64,000 bases of DNA, from positions 372,001-436,000 of the forward strand of contig NZ_CP133217.1 of the NCBI RefSeq assembly GCF_030930995.1, written 5' to 3'. Below are positions 51,770 through 63,417 of the stretch, one piece after another. Source of the DNA: Thiothrix subterranea. GTDB lineage: Bacteria > Pseudomonadota > Gammaproteobacteria > Thiotrichales > Thiotrichaceae. Below the pieces are notes generated by a model. That model was not told the DNA's origin. It was given only the letters and a program-made list of their open reading frames with translations, and searched no databases. The translations under genes were made by a program, and so were the position numbers. Position 1 is the stretch's first letter. Each line of letters starts with the position of its first letter.

Positions 51770-53212
51770 TTAGCCGTTCTGGTGTTCGCCGACGCGCAGA
51801 ATCTTGAGCTGATTGGTGCCGCCTTTCGTACCCATCAGGTCGCCTTTGGTGATAATGACCAGATCACCGTTTTCCACGATGCCTTCTTCAATCATTAATT
51901 CAACCGCTTGACGGTTAGCTATTTTCGGGTCTTTCAACGGTTCATGCAATTTCACCGGATAAACCCCGCGATACATGCTCACCCGCCGTGCTGCTTCATC
52001 ACTGGAGGTCAGCGCGTAAATCGGGATACCGGAACGAATCCGCGACATCCACAATGGGGTTGCACCGGATTCGGTCAAAGTAGCAATCGCCCGTACTCCC
52101 ATGTGGTTGGCGGTGTACATGGTTGCCATCGCAATGCCTTCGTCGATACGCTCAAAACGGTCTTCCATACGATGCCCAGAACGGCGATTTTCGTTGGAAT
52201 TTTCCGCTTCTTTGCAAATCGCAGCCATCGTTTTCACGACCAATGCAGGGTGTTTGCCGGTCGCGGTTTCGCCCGATAACATCACCGCATCCGTACCATC
52301 CATAACCGCGTTTGCCACGTCGAAGACTTCCGCCCGCGTCGGGATCGGATTTTCGGTCATGGTTTCCATCATTTGCGTGGCGGTAATCACCGCACGGTTC
52401 AGGGTACGCGCTCGGCTGATCAAGCATTTCTGCGCCTGTGGCAACTTCGCATCGCCGATTTCCACGCCTAAATCGCCGCGAGCAATCATAATCACGTCGG
52501 ATGCCAGAATGATTTCGTCGCGAATCGCCTCTTGCATGGTTTCCGCCCGTTCCATTTTGGCAACAATAGCGGCTTTGCAACCAGCTTCTAATGCCAAACG
52601 GCGGGCTTCGTGAATATCATCAGCCGAGCGCGGGAATGACACTGCCAGAAAATCCACGCCAATGCTGGCAGCAGCAGCAATGTCTTCCCGGTCTTTGTCG
52701 GTCAAGGCTTCGGCACTCAAGCCACCGCCGCGCCGATTCAAGCCCTTGTTGTTGGATAAAATACCGCCGTTGATGGCGCGGGTATGGATTTCCTGCCCCC
52801 TCACCTCGACGATTTCCAACACAATGCGCCCGTCATCCAACCAGAGTTCGTCTCCGGCACTCACGTCATTGACCAATTCTTTGTAACCGAGGCCAACGCG
52901 CTCTTGCGTTCCGGCATCGCTGGCAAGATCGGCATCCAAAATGAAGGCATCGCCCGCTTTCAGGGTAATTTTGCCGTCTTGGAAACGTGAAATGCGTAAT
53001 TTAGGGCCTTGCAAGTCGCCGAGAATACCGACAATACGTCCCGCTTTATGCGCTAATTCACGCACCAAAGCGGCACGCGCCGCGTGTTCTGCGTGGGTAC
53101 CGTGGGAGAAATTCATCCGCACCACGTCCACACCCGCCCGAATAATCGCTTCGATTGCTTCCGGCGTATCGGTAGCAGGCCCCATGGTCGCTACAATTTT
53201 TGTCCTTCTCAA
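51770..53212 (-). CDS. pyk: Pyruvate kinase
   Basis: Transfers phosphate from PEP to ADP. 480 residues with RRTKIVATMGPATD, VRMNFSHG, ARGDLGVEIGDAKLPQAQK, and TATQMMETMTENPIPTRAEVFDVANAVMDGTDAVMLSGETATGKHP, followed by a C-terminal allosteric domain. The start appears to be TTG at 53212; no ATG or GTG occurs in frame just upstream, and the next ATG would remove the first conserved strand. The weak start may keep pyk expression low beside Calvin-cycle genes. Confidence 0.93.
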   Translation of the reverse strand: MRRTKIVATMGPATDTPEAIEAIIRAGVDVVRMNFSHGTHAEHAARAALVRELAHKAGRIVGILGDLQGPKLRISRFQDGKITLKAGDAFILDADLASDAGTQERVGLGYKELVNDVSAGDELWLDDGRIVLEIVEVRGQEIHTRAINGGILSNNKGLNRRGGGLSAEALTDKDREDIAAAASIGVDFLAVSFPRSADDIHEARRLALEAGCKAAIVAKMERAETMQEAIRDEIILASDVIMIARGDLGVEIGDAKLPQAQKCLISRARTLNRAVITATQMMETMTENPIPTRAEVFDVANAVMDGTDAVMLSGETATGKHPALVVKTMAAICKEAENSNENRRSGHRMEDRFERIDEGIAMATMYTANHMGVRAIATLTESGATPLWMSRIRSGIPIYALTSSDEAARRVSMYRGVYPVKLHEPLKDPKIANRQAVELMIEEGIVENGDLVIITKGDLMGTKGGTNQLKILRVGEHQNG

Positions 53213-53282
53213 TGGATTACCTATTAACTGTGTGCTGTAAAGTGCGTAGTTTATGCTTGTTTTATGTCATTTGTGTGGGATT

Positions 53283-53310
53283 GTAGGGGCAATTCATGAA
53301 TTGCCCCTAC
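53283..53310. repeat. 28-bp perfect palindrome, variant C
   Basis: GTAGGGGCAATTCA and its exact complement meet without a loop. It shares the size, GTAG start and perfect symmetry of the 35879 element and the GTAGGGGC end of the xdhC insertion, but a different core. It lies between pgk and pyk. Confidence 0.9.
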
Positions 53311-53320
53311 GGAAGGCTGG

Positions 53321-54502
53321 TTAAGCCTTGGCGCGTTCTTCCAACATCGCCACTGCTGGCAGGGTTTTGCCTTCGAGGTATTCGAGGAAAGCACCGCCCG
53401 CTGTGGAGATGTAAGAAATCTTGTCGTAAATGTCGTACTTCTGGATCGCTGCGATGGTGTCACCACCGCCTGCCAGGGTGAAGGCTTTGGTTTCAGCCAT
53501 TGCCATTGAAATGGCTTTCGTGCCTTCGCCGAATTGGTCGAACTCGAATACACCGACTGGGCCATTCCAGACGACCGTGCCAGCGTTCATGATAATATCG
53601 ACCAGTTCTTGTGCAGACTTAGGGCCGATGTCGAAAATCATGTCGTCGTCTGCTACGTCTTTCGCGTCTTTCAGAACAGCAGGTTCGGCTGGGTCGAATT
53701 TCTTGCCACACACCACGTCAACCGCGATGGGGATGATTGCGCCGCGTGCCGTCATCTTGGTAATCAGCGCGTTGGCAGTGTCAACCAGATCATCTTCGCA
53801 CAAAGATTTACCGACGTTGTGGCCTGTGGCTTTCAGGAAAGTATTCGCAATACCGCCGCCAACAACCAACTGTTCGCACTTCTCAGACAAGGCTTCCAAG
53901 ACGGTCAGTTTGGTGGAAACTTTAGAGCCGCCGACGATAGCCACCATTGGACGAGCTGGGTTTGCCAATGCTTTATCCAACGCCAGCAATTCTTCAGTCA
54001 GCAACATACCTGCCGCTGCGACTGGGGCAAACATGCCTACGCCGTAAGTTGAGGCTTCAGCACGGTGCGCAGTACCAAACGCATCCATCACAAATACATC
54101 ACACAGGGCAGCGTATTTTTTGGCGGTTTCTTCAACATTTTTCTTTTCGCCTTTGTTCACGCGGCAGTTTTCCAGCACGACCAATTCGCCGTCAGCTACG
54201 TCAAAACCACCGTCAACCCAATCCTTGATCAAGCGCACATCTGAACCCAAACGCGCCGCAATATTGTCAGCAACCGGTTTCAGGGAAACGGCTTCAGACC
54301 ACTCGCCTTCGGTCGGACGACCCAAGTGAGAAGTGACCATTACTTTTGCACCCGCATCCATTGCGAACTTGATGGTCGCCATTGAAGCAGTAATGCGTGC
54401 GTCGGAAGTGACTTTGCCGTCTTTGACAGGAACGTTCAGGTCAGAACGGATCAGAACACGTTTGCCCTTCAGATCCAGATCGGTCATTTTGATGAAAGCC
54501 AT
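53321..54502 (-). CDS. pgk: Phosphoglycerate kinase
   Basis: 393-residue kinase interconverting 1,3-bisphosphoglycerate and 3-phosphoglycerate. Motifs: [55 protein letters not shown] and the C-terminal [30 protein letters not shown] nucleotide site. Start at 54502 with AAGGAG upstream. Confidence 0.96.
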   Translation of the reverse strand: MAFIKMTDLDLKGKRVLIRSDLNVPVKDGKVTSDARITASMATIKFAMDAGAKVMVTSHLGRPTEGEWSEAVSLKPVADNIAARLGSDVRLIKDWVDGGFDVADGELVVLENCRVNKGEKKNVEETAKKYAALCDVFVMDAFGTAHRAEASTYGVGMFAPVAAAGMLLTEELLALDKALANPARPMVAIVGGSKVSTKLTVLEALSEKCEQLVVGGGIANTFLKATGHNVGKSLCEDDLVDTANALITKMTARGAIIPIAVDVVCGKKFDPAEPAVLKDAKDVADDDMIFDIGPKSAQELVDIIMNAGTVVWNGPVGVFEFDQFGEGTKAISMAMAETKAFTLAGGGDTIAAIQKYDIYDKISYISTAGGAFLEYLEGKTLPAVAMLEERAKA

Positions 54503-54577
54503 GTGGTGGAACTCCTTGCAGAAATCAAATCAGTCAAATAAAGCGCGGGGTGATTTATGTGACGGATCTGGGAAGGA

Positions 54578-54597
54578 GGGCGAGGGATTCCCCGCCC
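54578..54597 (-). terminator. Hairpin between gap and pgk
   Basis: GGGCGAGG and CCCCGCCC pair across a short loop in the 107-bp gap. It lacks a T-run, so it is more likely an RNA-stability or processing element than a true terminator. Confidence 0.35.
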
Positions 54598-54609
54598 ACC
54601 TCTTGAACC

Positions 54610-55683
<1,074 letters not shown>

Positions 55684-55692
55684 TCATTTTGC

Positions 55693-57690
55693 TTACGCGA
55701 CGCTATTGATAGCGTTCAGAACGTTGTCAACAGTGAAACCAAACTGCTTGAACAACTGATCCGCCGGGGCAGATTCACCGAACGTGGTCATGCAAATGAC
55801 CTTGCCGTTCAGACCCACGTACTTGTACCAAGCGTCACCGATGGCTGCTTCGACTGCAACGCGGGCAGTGACTGCGGCAGGCAATACGGATTCTTTGTAC
55901 GCCGCATCTTGTGCATCGAATACATCGCAAGAAGGCATAGAAACTACGCGCACTTTCTTGTCAGATTTCGCCGCTGCTTGCATTGCCAATTCGACTTCAG
56001 AACCGGTAGCAATCACGATCACGTCAGGTGTGCCGTCGGTGTCTTTCAACACGTAGCCGCCTTTAGCGATGTTGGCAATCGTCGCTGCATCACGTACCTG
56101 ATGCTTCAGGTTTTGGCGCGAGAAGATCAAGGTGCTAGGGCCTTTGTATTCAATCGCGTGTTTCCAGGAAACAGCCGTTTCTACCGCGTCACACGCACGC
56201 CAAACGGACATACGCGGGATCATGCGCAGCGTTGGGATTTGCTCAACGGGCTGATGCGTAGGGCCGTCTTCGCCCAGACCGATGGAGTCATGGGTGTAAA
56301 CGAAGATGCTTTGAATCTTCATCAACGCCGCCATACGCAGTGCATTACGGGCGTATTCAGAGAACATCAGGAAGGTAGCACCATAAGGCAGCAAACCGCC
56401 GTGCAATGCCATCCCGTTCATGATGGCGCTCATACCGAATTCGCGTACACCGTAAGACAGGTAGTTGCCGCTGAAGTCTTGCGCTTTGCCGTGACCTGCA
56501 CTGATGTGCTTGCTGGACTTGTTGAAGGTGTTGTTGGAAGGCGTTAAGTCAGCCGAGCCGCCGAGGAATTCAGGCAACAATGGTGCGAACGCATCCAGTG
56601 CATTTTTGGAAGCCACGCGCGTTGCCGGTGATTCTGCTTTCGCATCAATCGCTGCAATCGCTGCCGCCGATGCTTCAGCCCAATTAGCAGGCAATTCGCC
56701 AGCCATACGACGCTTGAATTCAGCCGCTTCTGCTGGGTAAGCCGCTGCATAAGCTGCAAACGTACCGTTCCATGCCTCTTCAGCCGCTGCACCCTTGGCT
56801 TTAGCATCCCAACCTGCGTAAACATTGTCGGGAATCGCAAACGGTTCAGCGTTAGTCCAACCCAATGCTTGGCGAGTCAGCGCGATTTCAGCGTCACCCA
56901 GTGGTGCGCCGTGGCAATCGTGTGAACCGGCTTTGTTCGGTGAACCAAAACCGATGGTAGTTTTGCAGCAAATCATGGAAGGCTTGCCGGTTTCTGCTTT
57001 CGCTGCTTCGGTTGCTGCTTTGATCGCCTCAGGATCGTGACCGTCAACGCTCAGGACGTGCCAGCCATAAGCTTCAAAACGCTTAGGGGTGTTGTCCGTG
57101 AACCAGCCATCCACTTCGCCGTCGATAGAGATATTGTTGTCGTCATAGAAGCAAATCAGTTTGCCCAAGCCCATTGTGCCAGCAAATGAACACGCTTCAT
57201 GGGAAATACCTTCCATCAAGCAGCCATCGCCCAAGAACACGTAGCTGTAATGGTCAACAATGGTGTGACCCGGCTTGTTGAATTGTGCTGCGAGGATTTT
57301 TTCAGCCAATGCCATACCCACAGCATTGGTAATACCCTGACCCAGTGGGCCTGTGGTAGTTTCAATACCCGGTGCATAGCCATACTCAGGGTGGCCTGGG
57401 GTTTTGGAATGCAATTGGCGGAACGCTTTCAGATCGTCCATGCTCAGGTCGTAGCCAGTCAAGTGCAGTACGGAATACGGCAACATTGAGCCATGCCCGT
57501 TGGACATGACGAAACGGTCACGGTTTGCCCAAGCAGGATTTTGTGGGTTATGGGACATGAAATCGTTGAACAGGACTTCGGCAATGTCTGCCATGCCCAT
57601 CGGTGCGCCCGGATGCCCGGAATTTGCTTTTTGTACGGCATCCATAGCCAATACGCGGATTGCGTTAGCCAGCTCGCGGCGTGTAGTCAT
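55693..57690 (-). CDS. tkt: Transketolase
   Basis: Thiamine-diphosphate enzyme of 665 residues for the pentose phosphate and Calvin cycles. It has [33 protein letters not shown], the ThDP motif [42 protein letters not shown], and the [17 protein letters not shown] pyrimidine-domain motif. First gene of the leftward carbon cluster, divergent from metK. No phosphoribulokinase or RuBisCO gene is in the window. Confidence 0.96.
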   Translation of the reverse strand: MTTRRELANAIRVLAMDAVQKANSGHPGAPMGMADIAEVLFNDFMSHNPQNPAWANRDRFVMSNGHGSMLPYSVLHLTGYDLSMDDLKAFRQLHSKTPGHPEYGYAPGIETTTGPLGQGITNAVGMALAEKILAAQFNKPGHTIVDHYSYVFLGDGCLMEGISHEACSFAGTMGLGKLICFYDDNNISIDGEVDGWFTDNTPKRFEAYGWHVLSVDGHDPEAIKAATEAAKAETGKPSMICCKTTIGFGSPNKAGSHDCHGAPLGDAEIALTRQALGWTNAEPFAIPDNVYAGWDAKAKGAAAEEAWNGTFAAYAAAYPAEAAEFKRRMAGELPANWAEASAAAIAAIDAKAESPATRVASKNALDAFAPLLPEFLGGSADLTPSNNTFNKSSKHISAGHGKAQDFSGNYLSYGVREFGMSAIMNGMALHGGLLPYGATFLMFSEYARNALRMAALMKIQSIFVYTHDSIGLGEDGPTHQPVEQIPTLRMIPRMSVWRACDAVETAVSWKHAIEYKGPSTLIFSRQNLKHQVRDAATIANIAKGGYVLKDTDGTPDVIVIATGSEVELAMQAAAKSDKKVRVVSMPSCDVFDAQDAAYKESVLPAAVTARVAVEAAIGDAWYKYVGLNGKVICMTTFGESAPADQLFKQFGFTVDNVLNAINSVA

Positions 57691-58049
57691 TGACGGGTCT
57701 CCTGTAGTTTCAAATCGGGAATCATGATGCCTTTTGGGTATTTATTATGCAGGCAGTATAACGTCTTGTATTGTGTCGAACTTCTCTAGCAGGGGCAACT
57801 CTCCCTTGTTGGATAGAGAACATTCGCTTGAGGTTAAATTTTTATCATTTTCTTCGATAGGGAATGATGCAACGCCCGATATTTTTCGTTATTATACCGC
57901 CCATCGGATGCTAACTGGGCTAGTTAGCTGTCTGAAAAAACCCACGGTATCTGAGGAGCGTTGCGACGGGAACAACCCGCCAGGCTCAGATAGTGGTTGC
58001 ACATACCAACGGCGCTCAGTCATTTAATTTTTAGTTTAGGAGAACATTA
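57691..58049. other. Divergent tkt/metK regulatory region
   Basis: The 359-bp gap has no reading frame of note. From left to right it holds the tkt leader with its AGGAG, an A/T-rich middle (57820-57900) that probably contains both promoters (for example TATTAT/TTATAC near 57890 for metK), and the SAH riboswitch from about 57945. Confidence 0.6.
57945..58020 (+). promoter_or_regulatory. SAH (S-adenosylhomocysteine) riboswitch
   Basis: Matches the ahcY-motif SAH riboswitch. P1 is TATCTGAG (57948-57955) with CTCAGATA (57985-57992). The conserved core GAGGAGCGTTGCGAC is followed by P2 CGGG/CCCG (57967-57970/57976-57979) and the conserved CCAGGCTC. The pseudoknot pairs GAGCG (57956-57960) with CGCTC (58013-58017) after AACGG. 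It ends about 30 bases before the metK ATG, with AGGAG at 58038-58042. By family knowledge, SAH binding turns expression on. Controlled genes would be metK, ahcY and metF. Confidence 0.92.
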
Positions 58050-59213
58050 ATGACTGAGAGAAGTTACCTCTTCACGTCCGAATCTGTTTCTGAAGGCCAT
58101 CCGGACAAAATGGCGGATCAAATTTCCGATGCCATTCTGGACGCGATCATCGCTAAAGACCCGTATGCGCGGGTTGCGTGCGAAACCCTGACCAAGACCG
58201 GCATGGTCGTACTGGCAGGCGAAATCACTACCACTGCGGAAATCGACTACGAAGGCATCGTGCGTGGCGTGGTCAATGACATCGGCTACAACAATTCCGA
58301 AATCGGTTTCGACGGTCACACGTGCGCGGTCGTCAATGCACTCGGCAAGCAATCCCCCGACATCGCGATGGGCGTTGACCGTGCCAAGCCAGAAGACCAA
58401 GGCGCGGGCGACCAAGGCTTGATGTTCGGTTACGCCAGCAACGAAACTGACGTTTTGATGCCAGCCGCTCTGACTTACGCCCACCGTTTGGTGAAACAAC
58501 AAGCGGATATGCGCAAAAACGGCACATTACCTTGGCTGCGCCCGGATGCAAAATCCCAAGTCACGGTGCGTTACGAAGCAGGCAAAATCGTTGCTATCGA
58601 CGCGGTAGTACTTTCCACCCAACACAGCCCGGACATCAACCTTGATGACCTGCGCATGGGTGTCATGGAACACGTTATTTTCCCTGTCCTGCCACAAGAA
58701 TGGCTACACAAGGACACCAAATTCCACATCAACCCAACCGGCAACTTTGTAATCGGCGGCCCTGTGGGTGACTGCGGTCTGACGGGTCGTAAAATCATCG
58801 TTGACACTTACGGTGGTATGGCACGTCACGGCGGCGGCGCATTCTCCGGCAAAGACCCTTCTAAAGTTGACCGTTCTGCGGCTTACGCGGGTCGGTACGT
58901 GGCGAAAAACATCGTCGCGGCTGGCTTGGCGGATCGTTGCGAAATTCAAGTCTCCTACGCAATCGGTGTCGCACAACCGACTTCCATCACGGTTGAAACT
59001 TTCGGCACGAACAAAGTCGATGAAACCCTGATCGAAAATCTGGTACGCGAACACTTCGACCTGCGTCCTTATGGCATCACCAAAATGCTGGATCTGTTGC
59101 GCCCGATTTACCGTGGCACTGCCGCCTATGGTCACTTCGGTCGTGACGACCTTGACCTGCCTTGGGAACGCACTGACCGCGCTGACGCATTACGCGCTGC
59201 TGCTGGCCTGTAA
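58050..59213 (+). CDS. metK: S-adenosylmethionine synthetase
   Basis: Makes SAM from methionine and ATP. 387 residues with [40 protein letters not shown], and [34 protein letters not shown]. Start ATG at 58050 after TTTAGGAG. It is first in the SAH-riboswitch transcript, ahead of ahcY and metF, so SAM synthesis and SAH removal would be raised together. Confidence 0.97.
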   Translation: MTERSYLFTSESVSEGHPDKMADQISDAILDAIIAKDPYARVACETLTKTGMVVLAGEITTTAEIDYEGIVRGVVNDIGYNNSEIGFDGHTCAVVNALGKQSPDIAMGVDRAKPEDQGAGDQGLMFGYASNETDVLMPAALTYAHRLVKQQADMRKNGTLPWLRPDAKSQVTVRYEAGKIVAIDAVVLSTQHSPDINLDDLRMGVMEHVIFPVLPQEWLHKDTKFHINPTGNFVIGGPVGDCGLTGRKIIVDTYGGMARHGGGAFSGKDPSKVDRSAAYAGRYVAKNIVAAGLADRCEIQVSYAIGVAQPTSITVETFGTNKVDETLIENLVREHFDLRPYGITKMLDLLRPIYRGTAAYGHFGRDDLDLPWERTDRADALRAAAGL

Positions 59214-59226
59214 TTAATTTTTAAGA

Positions 59227-59332
59227 ACCCCTCACCCCCCTAACCCCCTCTCCCTCAAGGGGCGAGGGGGAACAAGAGGCAAATCTCTCTTAGCCCCTCT
59301 CCCCTTGAGGGAGAGGGGTTGGGGTGAGGGGT
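59227..59332. repeat. Long inverted repeat between metK and ahcY
   Basis: Left arm 59227-59270 and right arm 59294-59332 are near-perfect inverted copies, beginning ACCCCTCACCCC and containing CCCTCAAGGGG in each. It can fold into a roughly 35-bp stem-loop in the metK-ahcY transcript. Each arm resembles the element at 18563-18622. Confidence 0.88.
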
Positions 59333-59354
59333 ACAAACAAAGGATACAAATATT

Positions 59355-60761
59355 ATGACTACTTTTAACGACTATATCGTCGCCGATATGGGCTTGGCTG
59401 CTTGGGGCCGTAAAGAACTCAACGTCGCTGAACACGAAATGCCCGGTTTGATGGCGATTCGCCGTGAATTTGCTGAATCCAAGCCATTGGCGGGTGCGCG
59501 TATCGCTGGCTCATTGCACATGACCATCCAGACAGGCGTGTTGATTGAAACCCTGACCGCGCTGGGTGCAGACGTGCGCTGGGCTTCTTGCAATATCTTC
59601 TCTACGCAAGACCACGCTGCTGCCGCCATTGCGCAAGCAGGCGTTCCGGTATTCGCGTACAAAGGCGAATCATTGGAAGAATACTGGGATTACACCCACA
59701 AAATCTTCGAGTGGCCGAATGGCGAACAAGCGAACATGATTCTGGATGACGGCGGCGATGCTACGCTGCTGCTGCATTTGGGCGCACGCGCTGAAGTTGA
59801 CCCTAGCTTGGTTGCCAAACCTGAGTCTGAAGAAGAAACCTTCCTGTACGCCGCCATCCGCAAGCGTCTGGAAACCTCACCGAACTGGTACAGCACTCGT
59901 TTGGCAGAAATCCGTGGTGTTACTGAAGAAACCACCACGGGCGTACATCGCTTGTACCAAATGCACGAACGTGGCGAACTGAAATTCCCTGGCATTAACG
60001 TCAACGATTCCGTCACTAAATCCAAATTCGACAACCTGTACGGCTGCCGCGAATCACTGGTTGACAGCATCAAGCGTGCTACCGACGTAATGATTGCGGG
60101 CAAAGTCGCACTGGTCTGCGGTTACGGCGACGTAGGTAAAGGTTCTGCGCAAGCGTTACGCGCCCTGTCTGCACAAGTCTGGGTAACAGAAATCGACCCG
60201 ATTTGCGCACTGCAAGCGGCAATGGAAGGCTACCGCGTGGTAACAATGGAATACGCGGCTGACAAAGCCGACATTTTCGTGACCGCAACCGGCAACTTCC
60301 ACGTCATCACCCATGACCACATGGCAGCGATGAAAAACGAAGCCATCGTCTGCAATATCGGTCACTTCGATAACGAAATCGACGTAGCGTCACTGGAACA
60401 GTACGAGTGGGACGAAATCAAGCCACAAGTTGACCACGTGATCTTCCCTGACGGCAAGCGCATCACGCTGCTGGCAAAAGGGCGTTTGGTGAACTTAGGC
60501 TGTGCCACAGGGCATCCGTCTTACGTCATGTCATCTTCGTTTGCGAACCAAACGATTGCGCAAATTGAATTGTGGGCTGAGCGCGATTCTGGCAAATACC
60601 CGATTGGCGTTTACACCCTGCCGAAGCATTTGGACGAAAAAGTTGCACGGTTGCAGTTGAAAACCCTCAACGCGCAACTCAGCACCTTGACCGAAAAGCA
60701 AGCGCAGTACATTAACGTCGCAGTGGAAGGGCCTTACAAGGCTGACCATTACCGTTATTAA
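59355..60761 (+). CDS. ahcY: Adenosylhomocysteinase
   Basis: Hydrolyses SAH to adenosine and homocysteine using bound NAD+. 468 residues: an N-terminal substrate domain ([30 protein letters not shown]), the long bacterial insertion typical of this clade, the NAD motif [26 protein letters not shown] and the C-terminal KADHYRY that completes the partner's cofactor site. The riboswitch ligand is this enzyme's substrate. Confidence 0.97.
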   Translation: MTTFNDYIVADMGLAAWGRKELNVAEHEMPGLMAIRREFAESKPLAGARIAGSLHMTIQTGVLIETLTALGADVRWASCNIFSTQDHAAAAIAQAGVPVFAYKGESLEEYWDYTHKIFEWPNGEQANMILDDGGDATLLLHLGARAEVDPSLVAKPESEEETFLYAAIRKRLETSPNWYSTRLAEIRGVTEETTTGVHRLYQMHERGELKFPGINVNDSVTKSKFDNLYGCRESLVDSIKRATDVMIAGKVALVCGYGDVGKGSAQALRALSAQVWVTEIDPICALQAAMEGYRVVTMEYAADKADIFVTATGNFHVITHDHMAAMKNEAIVCNIGHFDNEIDVASLEQYEWDEIKPQVDHVIFPDGKRITLLAKGRLVNLGCATGHPSYVMSSSFANQTIAQIELWAERDSGKYPIGVYTLPKHLDEKVARLQLKTLNAQLSTLTEKQAQYINVAVEGPYKADHYRY

Positions 60762-60797
60762 GGTGTAAGAACCCAACTCACTCCTCCCCTTCTTGCT

Positions 60798-60836
60798 CCC
60801 TTCACCCCTTGCGGGGGAAGGGTTGGGGATGGGGGG
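60798..60836. repeat. G/C-rich dyad repeat, copy 2
   Basis: One-mismatch copy of 3052-3090, same orientation, ending 15 bases before the metF start. A hairpin here may separate expression of metF from ahcY or affect its ribosome-binding site. Confidence 0.85.
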
Positions 60837-60851
60837 AAGTTCGGAGTAACT

Positions 60852-61724
60852 ATGACTGACGACCATCAACACGATCACGTAAACCACGATGATCTGATCT
60901 TTAGCTTTGAGTTTTTCCCGCCCAAAACCGACAAGGGCGCAGAAAACTTACGCGCAGTACGCAACGAATTAGCGGCATTAAACCCGCGTTTCTTTTCGGT
61001 CACTTACGGCGCAGGCGGCTCAACGCAAGCGAATACACTGAATACGGTGCTGGAAATCCAGCGTGATTCCGGCATTGAAGCCGCGCCACACTTATCGTGC
61101 GTGGGTTCGAGTGCCGAACAAATTCGCGAAACACTAGACACCTACCGCAATAACGGCATCAAGCACATTGTCGCCTTGCGCGGTGATTTGCCGTCCGGTT
61201 CACGCGATTTGGGGCAATTTCGCTACGCCAACGAATTGGTGGAATTTATCCGTAAGGAAACCGGCGACCATTTCAATATCGAAGTGGCTGCTTACCCCGA
61301 AATGCACCCGCAAGCCCCCAACCTCAAAGTCGACATCGACAACTTTGTGCGCAAGGTGCAGTCAGGCGCGAACAGTGCGATTACGCAATACTTCTTCAAT
61401 GCTGATGCGTACTGGCATTTCGTGGATGAATGTGTGAAAAAAGGCGTGGAAATTCCCATCGTCCCCGGCATTATGCCGATCACCAATTATTCACAATTGG
61501 CACGTTTTTCGGATATGTGCGGCGCAGAAATCCCGCGCTGGTTGCGCAAGCAACTGGAAACGTATGCCGATGATGTGGAATCCATCGCCAAATTCGGCGA
61601 GGAGTTCATCAGCTTGCTGTGTGAAAACTTGCTGGAAACGGGTGCGCCGGGGCTGCATTTCTACACCATGAATCGGGTTGAACCGACCATGAGTATTTGG
61701 AAAAACATCGGGTTGGCAGACTAA
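60852..61724 (+). CDS. metF: 5,10-methylenetetrahydrofolate reductase
   Basis: FAD enzyme making 5-methyl-THF for homocysteine methylation. 290 residues with FSFEFFPPKTDKGAENLR (catalytic Glu), FFSVTYGAGGSTQANT, HIVALRGDLP, and AAYPEMHPQAPN. The N-terminal His/Asp cluster DDHQHDHVNHDD is unusual but lies before the conserved domain. The stop overlaps the rsmE ATG by one base. Confidence 0.95.
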   Translation: MTDDHQHDHVNHDDLIFSFEFFPPKTDKGAENLRAVRNELAALNPRFFSVTYGAGGSTQANTLNTVLEIQRDSGIEAAPHLSCVGSSAEQIRETLDTYRNNGIKHIVALRGDLPSGSRDLGQFRYANELVEFIRKETGDHFNIEVAAYPEMHPQAPNLKVDIDNFVRKVQSGANSAITQYFFNADAYWHFVDECVKKGVEIPIVPGIMPITNYSQLARFSDMCGAEIPRWLRKQLETYADDVESIAKFGEEFISLLCENLLETGAPGLHFYTMNRVEPTMSIWKNIGLAD

Positions 61725-62455
61725 TGCGCATCCCGCGTTTTTACGTCCCGCAACCTTTCGCTGTCGGGCAGGAATTCACCTTGCCCGACACGACGTTTCG
61801 CCATGCTGTGCAAGTGTTACGCTTGAGCGTGGGCGAATCACTCATTTTATTTAACGGCGAAGGCGGCGAATATCTCGCACAGATAAGCAACATCAGCAAA
61901 CGTAGCGCATCCGTCCAGATTGACAGCTTTTCCGCAATTGATACCGAATCGCCCGTCCACCTCACCCTCGTGCAAGCCGTCATCAAGCCCGACAAGATGG
62001 ATTTTGCCCTGCAAAAAGCCGTGGAACTCGGTGCAAATACCATCCAGCCACTGATCACGCAGCGCAGCGTAGTCCGCATCGGCAAAGAACAGGTGGACAA
62101 GAAATTGCAGCATTGGGAAGGCATTGTCGTGGCTGCGTGCGAACAATCGGGGCGTACCCGAATGCCAATCGTGCAAGCCCCGTTAACGCTGGAACGCTGG
62201 CTGGCAACGCCATTTGCAGGCACACGAATGATTCTTGCGCCCGGTGATTTCCCCCGCATTAACGCCCTACCGTCTGATTTATCCACACCGATTGCGCTTT
62301 TGATTGGTCCCGAAGGTGGGTTTACCGATGCGGAAGTGGAAACCTGTGTGCAAGCTGGGGTAATGCCCGTCTCGTTAGGGCCACGAATATTGCGGGCAGA
62401 AACGGCGAGTAGCGCGGCACTGGCATTGCTCCAGCACCGCTTTGGCGATCTTTGA
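61724..62455 (+). CDS. rsmE: 16S rRNA (uracil-1498-N3)-methyltransferase
   Basis: SPOUT-class methyltransferase of 243 residues. N-terminal PUA-like part RIPRFYVPQPF...FRHAVQVLRLSVGESLILFNGEGGEY, then VQAVIKPDKMDFALQKAVELG, ACEQSGRTRMP, and the knotted SAM site LLIGPEGGFTDAEVE..SLGPRILRAETASSAALALLQ. I start at 61724; the upstream frame lies inside metF. Confidence 0.95.
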   Translation: MRIPRFYVPQPFAVGQEFTLPDTTFRHAVQVLRLSVGESLILFNGEGGEYLAQISNISKRSASVQIDSFSAIDTESPVHLTLVQAVIKPDKMDFALQKAVELGANTIQPLITQRSVVRIGKEQVDKKLQHWEGIVVAACEQSGRTRMPIVQAPLTLERWLATPFAGTRMILAPGDFPRINALPSDLSTPIALLIGPEGGFTDAEVETCVQAGVMPVSLGPRILRAETASSAALALLQHRFGDL

Positions 62456-62457
62456 AC

Positions 62458-63417
62458 TTATTCGTCGGCTAACTGCGACAGCAAAGCATCTGCGGCGCGT
62501 TGCAAATACGTATCCAATGACAACGGCGGATTCGCATGGATATTCAGCGAACTCAGTTCTTGATGGTAATACGGCTCGCTGGAAAACTCATTCGCCATCG
62601 TTACCTGATCCAACACGCTAATTGCTCGCAAGCCTAGCGGCAGCGCACTCAAGACCAAGGCAAGACCCAAAGCGGGCAAACGTTTCTGACTCAACACCCA
62701 ATGCAGATAGGCATACAACAACGCGGGTATCAGCACAAAACCACTGAAGCCGGTCATGAGCCAAGTAAACGGCGCATCCGATGTCAGGAAATAACTCAGC
62801 CAGCCGCTTATTTCTTCCAATACCATTGGCACCAAGTTAAACAATGACACCACACTCAACGCCGGAGCAAACTCCCAACGGTGCGTGAACAGCCGCGTAA
62901 TGCCACTGATCACCAAAGTCGCAAACAGCATCCACACCAAGGTCGGCAGTATCCCGCTGATGTAATAGAGCGGTTCTTTAGCGACCGCCACATTCAAATA
63001 GTCATTCAGCAACAGTGATACCACCGTCAACAAGAACAGTAACGCTGCCCACAACGGCTTACAAAAAGGGGTAAACAAACCCGCACAACGACTCACGTAT
63101 GTGGTTTCTACCGGCATTTCCGTCGATGCCAAACGCAACTTACGGTTGCCCAGCAATAACTGACTGGGAATCGGCACCTGTACCGGCTGCACCCCAAGCT
63201 GGTGATTATTCAGGCGCGTACCGTTTTCACTCGACAAATTGTGGGCAAAGACTTGTCCCTCTGCATCTTGCTCCAAACACAAATGGTAAGGCGACACCGA
63301 GTTATCGGACAAAATCACATCATTATCCAGCGCCCGCCCAATCGTTACCGGAAACTGCTCCAAACGGTGGTACTGATTCAAACCGCGTGTCTGGATCTCC
63401 AAAATCATTTTTGCCAT
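62458..63417 (-). CDS. FHA-domain membrane protein
   Basis: 319 residues. The N-terminal FHA domain (about residues 20-90: VTIGRALDNDVILSDNSVSPYHLCL, LSSENGTRLNN) is expected to bind phosphothreonine peptides. The rest has about five membrane helices starting PLWAALLFLLTVVSLLL, and a short periplasmic or cytosolic tail. An alternative ATG at 63408 gives an ATGA overlap with the upstream gene. The partner kinase is not in the window. It is convergent with rsmE, separated by two bases. Confidence 0.85.
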   Translation of the reverse strand: MAKMILEIQTRGLNQYHRLEQFPVTIGRALDNDVILSDNSVSPYHLCLEQDAEGQVFAHNLSSENGTRLNNHQLGVQPVQVPIPSQLLLGNRKLRLASTEMPVETTYVSRCAGLFTPFCKPLWAALLFLLTVVSLLLNDYLNVAVAKEPLYYISGILPTLVWMLFATLVISGITRLFTHRWEFAPALSVVSLFNLVPMVLEEISGWLSYFLTSDAPFTWLMTGFSGFVLIPALLYAYLHWVLSQKRLPALGLALVLSALPLGLRAISVLDQVTMANEFSSEPYYHQELSSLNIHANPPLSLDTYLQRAADALLSQLADE

